From Nitrospirota bacterium (lineage in GTDB: Bacteria > Nitrospirota > Nitrospiria > 2-01-FULL-66-17): a stretch of 45,540 nucleotides of DNA. Positions within the stretch are counted from its first letter, which is position 1; the number at the start of each line of letters is the position of its first letter. The notes under the pieces were generated by a model. It saw nothing but the letters and a program-made list of their open reading frames with translations. It was not told the DNA's origin and ran no database searches. The position numbers were made by a program, and so were the translations under genes. Below, one piece after another: positions 35,393-42,143 of the stretch. The stretch covers positions 1 to 45,540 of the forward strand of contig JACQCD010000036.1 of the NCBI GenBank assembly GCA_016201825.1, read 5' to 3'.

Positions 35393-36055
35393 ATGCGAAG
35401 ATTTAAACCGGCGACGGGAATCATCGGGGCCCTTGTCATCGCGGGCGTCGCGGGGTGTCAGCCGGGGCAGTACACGGCGAAGCGCCACGCCCCGGGCTAT
35501 CAGCCGCCCCCGTCCCAGAGCCAGCGCACGGTGGCCTTCCACGTCAAGGTCTCGGCGTTGCCGAGTGGACCTTTGACCGAAGGGAAAGCGCCTGACGACG
35601 TGATCGAAGTGGTGCTCCCCGGCCGCGTGTACGGGACGGCGCTCAAGGCGGAACCCGTGGCGAGGCGAGACGACGCCGATCGCAGCATGCCGGAGAAGGC
35701 GTCGGCGTCGGACTTCTCGGCGTTTCGAGCCGGCGACCCGGGGTGGCTTCGCGAGAACTTTGCCGACGAGGACTACTCCCGAATCAAGGGACTCGTGGAA
35801 GATGCCAACACGCGAAAAAATAACCAAGCGCTCTTCAGGGGGTACGGCCGAAAGACGATCGTGGCGCGGTGTACGTACAAAGAGTACGTGTTGTTGTTCG
35901 TTCAATACGATAACGCGAGAGACCAGGGAATTGTCGAGGCGTATCAGAAGGCCAAGAGCGATTGGAAACGGACGATGGCCCTCGCCAATGATGAGACGTT
36001 TGTCGTTCTGCAGAGTGCGTTTCGGGCCGGTGAACTTGTCGAACAGAAGAAGTGA
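35393..36055 (+). CDS. Putative outer-membrane lipoprotein, function unknown
   Basis: The product is 220 residues from ATG 35393 (MRRFKPATGIIGALVIAGVAGC), preceded by GGGGA. A lipobox VAG-C places the acylated cysteine at residue 22. The open frame extends 294 bases upstream through the fold-back element, but that part is unlikely to be coding. The mature protein has a proline-rich linker (GYQPPPSQSQ), a strand-like region (VAFHVKVSALPSGPL) and a C-terminal half with YSRIKGLVEDANTRKNNQALFRGYGRKTIVARC, EYVLLFVQYDN and an ending FRAGELVEQKK. No family is recognised. It follows the sigma-factor operon and probably belongs to the same envelope set. Confidence 0.7.
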   Translation: MRRFKPATGIIGALVIAGVAGCQPGQYTAKRHAPGYQPPPSQSQRTVAFHVKVSALPSGPLTEGKAPDDVIEVVLPGRVYGTALKAEPVARRDDADRSMPEKASASDFSAFRAGDPGWLRENFADEDYSRIKGLVEDANTRKNNQALFRGYGRKTIVARCTYKEYVLLFVQYDNARDQGIVEAYQKAKSDWKRTMALANDETFVVLQSAFRAGELVEQKK

Positions 36056-36160
36056 GTGGTGTCCGCGCCCTTGGCGGGAGGCCCGGCTTGAATAAACGCC
36101 CGGGGTCTTCGTCTGAGATCGTGAGGATGGCAAACGATCGAGATGCCGGGGAGGGCCACC

Positions 36161-36946
36161 ATGGTTGGGAGACGGCTGGTCGGGCTCATGGCGCTGGGTG
36201 CGGCGCTGCTCGTGGGGACGGGACAGGCACGGGCGCATGACGACGAGTGGGGCGTGCCTGATGACGAGTCGATCGAGATGCGCGGTTCGCCAGCGATCGA
36301 GATGCAGGACTTGGACGCGTACGGCGAGTGGGTATGGGTTCCTAACCACGGGCGTGGCTGGCGCCCGCACGTCGAGCACGACTGGCGACCGTATTGGCGC
36401 GGACACTGGGCGTGGAGCAACCAGTGGGTCTGGGTCTCGGCCGATCCGTGGGGCGATCTGCCCTTCCATTACGGCGAGTGGATCTGGTCGTCGCGCGACG
36501 GCTGGGTCTGGATTCCCGGTACCGAGTGGGCTCCGGCCCGCGTCACCTGGATCGTCTCTGGTCCCATTATCGCGTGGGCGCCGATCGGCATCGACGTCTC
36601 GATCGGTTATGACCGGCGCTTCTGGAGTTACGCCGATGCCAGAGCGTTCTCTGGTCCGATCGTCCGCCCCTATCGTGTCCCACCACCGACTCTTCACCTC
36701 CACCATCGAGACCATCACGACATCGCCCGGGTGATCGTCCCCAACCCGGAGGTTCCGCGCAGGGAATTTCGCATCATCACGCCACGCGAACCGATTCGAC
36801 CGTTCGACGGCTCACGGCGCGTGATCGCGCGAGAACGTGGGGCGAGTGAGGAGTTTTCGGACAGCGCAGTCGATTCGGACGCTGATCGGTCCCGAAGTCG
36901 GGACCGCGGGATGGGGAGGGGATTCGAGCGACGGGAGCTGCGGTAA
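36161..36946 (+). CDS. Exported Trp/Tyr-rich protein (DUF6600/YXWGXW type)
   Basis: The product is 261 residues from ATG 36161, chosen for its GGGGAGGG-type site and clean signal peptide (VGRRLVGLMALGAALLVGTGQARA). The central region (about 45-160) is rich in repeated aromatic units: YGEWVWVPN, YWRGHWAWSNQWVWVSADP, HYGEWIWSSRDGWVWIPG and TEWAPARVTW. This G/H-W-V-W repeat is that of DUF6600-like proteins, associated with cell envelope stress systems in several phyla. The C-terminal 90 residues are basic and disordered-looking. No enzymatic motif is visible. It is the last plus-strand gene of the envelope block. Confidence 0.75.
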   Translation: MVGRRLVGLMALGAALLVGTGQARAHDDEWGVPDDESIEMRGSPAIEMQDLDAYGEWVWVPNHGRGWRPHVEHDWRPYWRGHWAWSNQWVWVSADPWGDLPFHYGEWIWSSRDGWVWIPGTEWAPARVTWIVSGPIIAWAPIGIDVSIGYDRRFWSYADARAFSGPIVRPYRVPPPTLHLHHRDHHDIARVIVPNPEVPRREFRIITPREPIRPFDGSRRVIARERGASEEFSDSAVDSDADRSRSRDRGMGRGFERRELR

Positions 36947-36984
36947 GTCAGCCGGTCGAGAAAGGGACGGGGGTAGGGGGAGGT

Positions 36985-38055
36985 TTAAGGCGTTTTAGCC
37001 GGCAGTGTCCGCCCCTGTAGTCTCGCCATCGCGGGGATGCCGAAGAGGCGGAAGCCTCGGAGGGCTTCGGGGGGATGACCGGCGACGCAGACGATGGGCA
37101 CGGTGTCGGCGACGCCCATGATGAGCGGCTTGCCGGAGCGCATCGGGACGCCGTTCACGAGAACGCCGGGCGAGCCCAGCGCGGAGACCAAGTCGGCGAT
37201 GAAATCTCTCCCGGCCACCGCCGTGCCGCCCGCGATGATGATCATCCCGCAATGGGGGAGCGCGGCTTTCAGCGCGCGCAGGAAGATGTCGAAGTCGTCT
37301 CGGATGACGCCGTAGACCTTGGGGATCCCACCTTCTTGCCTGACAAACGCCGAGAGGGCCGGGGTGTTGCAGTCCCAAATCGCACCGGGCGTCAGCCGAG
37401 CGGTGTGAGGGATGACCTCGTTACCGGACCCGAAGATGCCGACGATCGGCCGGGTCGAAACCGGGACAGTGTCCAGACCTTGCGAGGCCAAGAGGCCGAT
37501 CTCGTCCGGCCCCAGACACGTGCCCTTGAGGATCACCACCGTCCCGCGCGTGACGTCACAGCCTTGAGCTTCGACGTTGGCGCCGTCTTGAATGGGACGC
37601 GTGGTTGTCACAGATCGATCCGTCCGCTGAACGTCCCACTGCCGCAGCACGCCGAGCTTGCCTTCGGGAACGGCGCTGCCGGTCGTGACCTCCCACGCGG
37701 TGTTGGGGGCGACCATGTTCGGTGCGGCCTGACCCGGGGCAATCGCTCCCACGATGGCGAACGAGACGGGGTGCGCCTCGGCGGCCGAGGCGGTTTCGTC
37801 GGCGTGGACCAGATACCCCTCGAGAATCGAGCGGGCGTACGGCGGCGAATCGACGGCGGCGGTGATGTCTTCGGCGGTCACGCGTCCCCACGCGTTCTCC
37901 AAGGACACGCGTTCAATCGCGTGAGGGCCGGCTGGAAACGCCTGGAGGAAGGCGTCGAGCGCGGTTTGGACCGGATCCCCCTGGGGGGAGCCGCCCTGTG
38001 GACCAGATGGGGGCGGGCGTTCGGGCATCAGGGATGCGGTCAAGCGGGGGCACAC
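36985..38055 (-). CDS. MoeA-like molybdopterin molybdotransferase, lacking the C-terminal domain IV
   Basis: The product is 356 residues from GTG 38055, or 347 from ATG 38028 (MPERPPP). It has the MoeA fold: PYARSILEGYLVHADET in domain I, IGLLASQGLDTVPVSTRPIVGIFGSGNEVIPH opening domain III, IWDCNTPALSAFVRQEGG, IIIAGGTAVAGRDF in the active-site loop (normally GGvSvGxxD), and SGKPLIMGVADTVPIVCVAGHPP (normally PGNP). It ends there, without the roughly 70-residue domain IV of full-length MoeA (about 400 aa). Motif deviations suggest a specialised or non-canonical member rather than ordinary molybdenum insertase. No other moco genes are nearby. It overlaps the upstream oxidoreductase gene. Confidence 0.78.
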   Translation of the reverse strand: MCPRLTASLMPERPPPSGPQGGSPQGDPVQTALDAFLQAFPAGPHAIERVSLENAWGRVTAEDITAAVDSPPYARSILEGYLVHADETASAAEAHPVSFAIVGAIAPGQAAPNMVAPNTAWEVTTGSAVPEGKLGVLRQWDVQRTDRSVTTTRPIQDGANVEAQGCDVTRGTVVILKGTCLGPDEIGLLASQGLDTVPVSTRPIVGIFGSGNEVIPHTARLTPGAIWDCNTPALSAFVRQEGGIPKVYGVIRDDFDIFLRALKAALPHCGMIIIAGGTAVAGRDFIADLVSALGSPGVLVNGVPMRSGKPLIMGVADTVPIVCVAGHPPEALRGFRLFGIPAMARLQGRTLPAKTP

Positions 38056-39428
38056 TCGGCGCCGCTGACCAACATGCGGCGTCGGCGGATGGCCGCAAGC
38101 ATCTCGTCGTTTGTGGAGTATTTAAATTCTTCGACGCCCGCCTTGGCCGCGTCCTCCCGCTCCGCCTCCGCCAAGAGCGGGAGGTCTTCACGAGTGACGG
38201 CGTCGGGTTGGCGAGACTCCAAGAGCGTCTTGAGTTCCCGGTAAATCTCCCCGAGGCGGGTGTTGGTTTGGGGCTGGCGGATGGCGAGATAGCGCTGGAC
38301 GACCTCGGTGCACCACTCGCCGTCCCGCTTCGCGATACCGACCAGACCTTCGCTGGCCTTGCGCGCCCAGCCTGCGACAAACACACCGTCGAGCGGTTTA
38401 CCGGAACCTTCATCGTAGACTTGGAATAAGGCGTCGTCGGGATCGTTGCCGGACGGGGTGGGGTTGGTGATGAACATCCCGTTCTTGTACGGCAAGCCGA
38501 CGGTGTCATCGACCCGATCGCCGACCGCGAAGATCACGCTGTCGCACCGGATCTCGTCGAACGTCTCGGTGCCTTTTGCGGCCGTGTCGTCGCCCTTGCA
38601 CTCCAAACGGGTATTCTCGACCTCAAGCGCCCGAACGCGGTTCTGCGCATCGACCAACATCCGTCGGGGCGAGGACAAGAAGCGAAAGCGCATCATCGTC
38701 CCGCTGATCGCGGGATCGCACTTTTTAAACTCGCCGACCATGTCGGCGTGGACCTGGTCGGGGTCCTGGCCCACGGCCTCCAGGCGCTCGCGGATGCGAG
38801 TAAACTCTCGCGCGAGCGCGTCCTTGTCGATATTGGAGCAGACGGCGTGGGTTTCCTTGGGGTTGTACTTGCGCTCGGCCGGGCCGCGCCGGACGACGGC
38901 GATGACTTCCTGGACCTTCTTGTGCCGGATCAGCCAGTGCGCGATGTCGATCATGACGTCGCCGATACCGATCACGGCGACGCGCTGCCCGAAATCGAAG
39001 GGTCGCTCGGAAAAGCCGGGAAGTTGATTGTAGTGGTAGACCACGTCCTTGGCGTGGAACACGCCGACCGCGTCGTCGCCCTCCACCCCGATGGTCTTCG
39101 TGCCCTGCGCGCCGGTGGCGAACACGATCGCGTCGGCGCCCAGACCTCGAAGTTCGTCGACCGTCAGTTCCTTATCGCGCCCAACGCTGACGTTGCCGAA
39201 ATAGAAGACGTTCGGCCTGGAGAGGATCTCGCGGTAGGTCTTTTGCAAGCCGGTTCGAAGACGGTGTTTGCTGGGGAAGATGCCGTACTCGGCGAGTCCG
39301 CCGACTTTGCAATCGCGATTGATGATGATCACGCGGTGGCCGTTCTTGGAAAAGAGATTGGCCACCGCCATCCCTGCGGGTCCCGCGCCGACCACCACGA
39401 TGCAATACCCGTCCTGCGCTTGATTCAT
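38040..39428 (-). CDS. FAD/NAD(P)-dependent oxidoreductase (adrenodoxin-reductase / FprA-like)
   Basis: The product is 462 residues from ATG 39428; GGAGCAGGT immediately precedes it, whereas the longer frame to 39476 has no site. The FAD Rossmann motif GAGPAG lies at residues 14-19, and IFPSKHRLRTGL and VRRGPAERKYNPKE follow. The second nucleotide-binding motif reads VIGIGDVMID, where typical FprA proteins have GNGNVALD. YKNGMFITNPTPSG, DGVFVAGWARKASEGLVGIAKRDG and a C-terminal helical extension complete the family pattern. It would reduce ferredoxin or similar with NAD(P)H. It is paired with the MoeA-like gene, a combination whose meaning is unknown. Confidence 0.85.
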   Translation of the reverse strand: MNQAQDGYCIVVVGAGPAGMAVANLFSKNGHRVIIINRDCKVGGLAEYGIFPSKHRLRTGLQKTYREILSRPNVFYFGNVSVGRDKELTVDELRGLGADAIVFATGAQGTKTIGVEGDDAVGVFHAKDVVYHYNQLPGFSERPFDFGQRVAVIGIGDVMIDIAHWLIRHKKVQEVIAVVRRGPAERKYNPKETHAVCSNIDKDALAREFTRIRERLEAVGQDPDQVHADMVGEFKKCDPAISGTMMRFRFLSSPRRMLVDAQNRVRALEVENTRLECKGDDTAAKGTETFDEIRCDSVIFAVGDRVDDTVGLPYKNGMFITNPTPSGNDPDDALFQVYDEGSGKPLDGVFVAGWARKASEGLVGIAKRDGEWCTEVVQRYLAIRQPQTNTRLGEIYRELKTLLESRQPDAVTREDLPLLAEAEREDAAKAGVEEFKYSTNDEMLAAIRRRRMLVSGAECAPA

Positions 39429-39555
39429 ACCTGCTCCGCTTCGGCTTCGTTGAACGGGAAGCCGTTTCCAGATCAAGGGGTCATCACGTTCCGAAGTGCT
39501 TCATCCTAGCCGAGCGGGCGGAACGAAGTCAACGGCAAACATACTTGCAGGGGCT

Positions 39556-39596
39556 AAAAGACCTGGAAGTACGACGGCGAGATAGGTCTTTGGACC
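39556..39596 (-). terminator. Candidate terminator after the propeller gene
   Basis: On the minus strand AAAGACCT and AGGTCTTT can pair (8 bp) around a 19-nt loop, and the second arm runs into TTTT. A shorter overlapping pairing also exists (TAGGTC/GACCTA). It stands a few bases after the stop of the gene at 39608. Confidence 0.4.
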
Positions 39597-39607
39597 TAGA
39601 ACGACCG

Positions 39608-40708
39608 TCACGGGCCGGTGTAGCGGCTGACGCCTCCGTAGGTGCCGAACCACTTGGCCCCGGTGCCGTCGATGACGACCGCGTAGACCGCGTCGTGGTA
39701 GAGACCGTCGGCCGTGGTGAACGTCGTAAAATTCTTTCCGTCGAAGCGGCTGACGCCCGCGTCGGTCGCGATCCACAAGACGCCGCGGCGATCGATCGCA
39801 ATGGAGCCGACCACGTTGCCGGCGAGGCCGTCTCGCGTCGTGTAATTCTTCCAGCGCCGGCCGTCGAACCGGGCGAGCCCGCCTCCCCACGTGCCGAACC
39901 ACTTGACTTGATCGGCGCCAATCGCGACCGCTAAGACGTAGTTGGGATTGTAGTCCGCGGCGGCCTGCTTGTCGGGCTGTTGGTGGTGTGGGCTCGGCGC
40001 GTACGAGGGGCCGGATCGGGACGGATCGGGCGGGAGATCCGCCCCCAGACCGTCGGCGTGGGTCCAGCTCTTCCAACGTTTGCCGTCGTACATCGTGACG
40101 CCGCCTTCGGTGCCGAACCACAACCGGCCCTCGCGGTCGGCCGTCATCGAGTAGACCCACTTATCGGCCAGGCCGTCGGAGGTGGTGTACGTCGTGAAGG
40201 TCTTCCCGTTGTATCGGCTGGCCCCCTTCCAGGTCGCGGCCCAGAGCGTCCCATCGGGTCGAAACATCGTTTGATAGACCCAGAGGTCGCCCACGCCTTC
40301 ACCGGGTTGATACCGGGCATAGGACGCCCGGTAATTCCCGGTGATGCCGACTCCGTACGGTGTATACGTCGTCCAGCGGTCCTTGCCGTCGAAGCGCGTC
40401 AGGCCTCCGCCGTACGTGCCGATCCATGCCTCGCCGTTGGGGCCGACCGTGATGCCCAAGATGACGTTGCTCAGCAGTCCGTCTTTCGTGGTGTACACGC
40501 GGTGCTGCTCGCTGGGAATGTGGAACTTCAGCACGCCGTTGGTGGTGCCGATCCAGATCGAGTCGCCCTGCACGGCCAGGGCACGCACGAGCGCCCCGAT
40601 TCGCCAGCTCGTCCACGGCGCATCGGTCTGGGCCTGGGCGGGGAGGGGAACGGCGAGCAACAGGACAAGACCGAACGGGATGGACCGAGCGATCAGCCTT
40701 CGCCCCAC
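39608..40708 (-). CDS. Exported beta-propeller protein (two-component-regulator propeller repeats)
   Basis: The product is 366 residues from GTG 40708, overlapping nadK by 16 bases. A signal peptide is visible (IPFGLVLLLAVPLPAQA). Repeats of about 45 residues follow the Reg_prop pattern, WIGTTNGVLKF, AWIGTYGGGLTRFDG, LWFGTEGGVTMYDG, KWFGTWGGGLARFDG, LWIATDAGVSRFDG and KWFGTYGGVSRYTG, with intervening YTTKDGL-type turns. The sensor half of hybrid kinases is made of such blades, but here no kinase domain follows, so the protein is a free periplasmic or surface propeller. A Pro/Gln-rich insert (about residues 225-255) interrupts the ring. Ligand unknown. Confidence 0.85.
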   Translation of the reverse strand: MGRRLIARSIPFGLVLLLAVPLPAQAQTDAPWTSWRIGALVRALAVQGDSIWIGTTNGVLKFHIPSEQHRVYTTKDGLLSNVILGITVGPNGEAWIGTYGGGLTRFDGKDRWTTYTPYGVGITGNYRASYARYQPGEGVGDLWVYQTMFRPDGTLWAATWKGASRYNGKTFTTYTTSDGLADKWVYSMTADREGRLWFGTEGGVTMYDGKRWKSWTHADGLGADLPPDPSRSGPSYAPSPHHQQPDKQAAADYNPNYVLAVAIGADQVKWFGTWGGGLARFDGRRWKNYTTRDGLAGNVVGSIAIDRRGVLWIATDAGVSRFDGKNFTTFTTADGLYHDAVYAVVIDGTGAKWFGTYGGVSRYTGP

Positions 40709-41547
40709 TTCAGTTTCTCCCGCAAGATACCGTAGTAATTTTTTTCGGGTGCGCGGATCAGCGTGATCTTGTGGTCGGCGGCTTTGATTTCGATGACGTC
40801 GTCGGGACGCAACGTGAATCCGACCTGGCCGTCGAACGTCACCATCGCGCCGTCTTCACGGCTCGTCATCTTGACCTGGACGGTCGCGTTGCCTGGGATG
40901 ACGATGGGGCGATTGGTCAGCGTGTGGGGGCAGATGGGCGTGAAGACCAGCGCCTCCACCATGGGATTGACGATCGGTCCGCCCGCGGAAAGCGAATACG
41001 CGGTCGAGCCGGTGGGCGTCGCGAGAATCAAGCCGTCGCCCCGCAGCGAGGTGACGAATTGCGAGTTGATGGAGACCTCGAGCCGGATCATGCGCGCGAG
41101 CACGCCCTTGCTGATCACGGTGTCGTTGAGGCTATACGACGAGACGACGCGCTCGCCCTGACGGAATACCTCCGATCGGATCATGAGACGGCTGTCCGGT
41201 GTGCCCTCGGATTTGAAGATCTTCTCGAGGGTGAGGAACACTTCATCCAGGGTCACCTCGGTGAGAAAGCCCAGTCCGCCGAGATTGACGCCCAGAATCG
41301 GCACGTCGCGGTTCTCGATCAACCGCGCGACGCTCAAGAGCGTCCCATCGCCGCCGACCACGATCATGAGGTCCACCATCGGCGGGATCTTCGGTTTCGG
41401 GTAACCCGATTTTGCCCCAATGAGCTCGGCCGTGTCGGTGTCGAGGAAGACTTCCTTCTGGTGCTGACCGAGCCAGGTGACCAACTGCTCGACGATGGGC
41501 TTGGCGTCGTGGTGGTGGTGCTTGGCGATGATCCCGATTTTGTTCAC
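40693..41547 (-). CDS. nadK: NAD kinase
   Basis: This 284-residue enzyme phosphorylates NAD to NADP. The start is GTG 41547, where homology begins (NKIGIIAKHHHH); the open frame upstream is a short nonfamily extension past the promoter. The conserved GGDGT is at residues 65-69 (VVGGDGTLLSVARL). NLGGLGFLTE, SYSLNDTVISKG with the NDxxxxx motif, RGDGLILATPTGSTAYSLSAGGPIV, and the ICPHTLTNRPIVI block are all present. Its promoter (41575-41603) gives a leader of only about 20 nt. Confidence 0.95.
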   Translation of the reverse strand: MNKIGIIAKHHHHDAKPIVEQLVTWLGQHQKEVFLDTDTAELIGAKSGYPKPKIPPMVDLMIVVGGDGTLLSVARLIENRDVPILGVNLGGLGFLTEVTLDEVFLTLEKIFKSEGTPDSRLMIRSEVFRQGERVVSSYSLNDTVISKGVLARMIRLEVSINSQFVTSLRGDGLILATPTGSTAYSLSAGGPIVNPMVEALVFTPICPHTLTNRPIVIPGNATVQVKMTSREDGAMVTFDGQVGFTLRPDDVIEIKAADHKITLIRAPEKNYYGILREKLKWGEG

Positions 41548-41574
41548 GGAAATGGCGGCCCGAAATGAGCACCC

Positions 41575-41603
41575 ATTGTAATTCGACGGCGGAGGCTTGT
41601 CAA
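41575..41603 (-). promoter_or_regulatory. Sigma-70 promoter of nadK
   Basis: Minus strand: TTGACA (41603-41598), a 17-bp spacer and TACAAT (41580-41575). Only one -10 base deviates from consensus. Transcription would start near 41568. Confidence 0.7.
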
Positions 41604-41626
41604 TTTCGACGGCGTTTCCGGTGCAA

Positions 41627-41656
41627 TTGCACGAGCGACTTGGATTCCCGTACAAT
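41627..41656 (+). promoter_or_regulatory. Sigma-70-like promoter of hsp20-lon
   Basis: TTGCAC (41627-41632), an 18-bp spacer, TACAAT (41651-41656). It stands back to back with the nadK promoter, 24 bp away. A start near 41663 leaves a leader of about 67 nt. No CIRCE or sigma-32 box is seen. Confidence 0.55.
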
Positions 41657-41729
41657 ACCTTCCTATTCTTACGTCTCTCACTCAGCACCGCCGCGGCCGA
41701 TCGCGGTCCGGACGAGAAGGAGCTCCACG

Positions 41730-42143
41730 ATGCGCTACCGGCGAATCAGTTATCGCTTTTCCGAGGTCATGACCGGCACGAGAGTTCGGCTCCTCGGGGA
41801 TCCGTGGGCCGTGCTGCCCCGGATGGTGATCGCGAGGCCGCAGTGGCGGCCGGCGGCTGACCTGTACGAAATGCCGGATGCCTTCATCGTAAAGGTCGAG
41901 CTCCCGGGCGTCTCCGAAGACCAAATCGACATCACGGTCTATGAGGACGCGCTGGTCGTGGAGGGGGCCCGGCACTGCGAGTCGCCGGGGAACGCGCGCT
42001 ACCACGGCGCGGAAATTCGTTACGGGCCCTTCCGCTTGGAGGTGGCGCTTCCCTCGGCGATCGACCGGGATCGGGTCACGGCCCGCTACGAAGGCGGTTT
42101 TCTGTGCGCCAGCCTTCCTAAGATCGATCGGAGTCGCCTGTGA
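41730..42143 (+). CDS. Small heat-shock protein (Hsp20/alpha-crystallin)
   Basis: The product is 137 residues from ATG 41730, with AAGGAG nine bases before it. The alpha-crystallin domain (about 42-130) shows ADLYEMPDAFIVKVELPGVSEDQIDITVYEDALVVEG, YHGAEIRYGPFRLEVALPSAID and YEGGFLCASLPK. ATP-independent chaperones of this class hold unfolding proteins. It is short, and the usual IxI/IPI C-terminal motif that drives oligomer assembly is missing; it ends soon after the crystallin core. Its stop overlaps the Lon start (GTGA), making a chaperone-protease operon. Confidence 0.9.
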   Translation: MRYRRISYRFSEVMTGTRVRLLGDPWAVLPRMVIARPQWRPAADLYEMPDAFIVKVELPGVSEDQIDITVYEDALVVEGARHCESPGNARYHGAEIRYGPFRLEVALPSAIDRDRVTARYEGGFLCASLPKIDRSRL

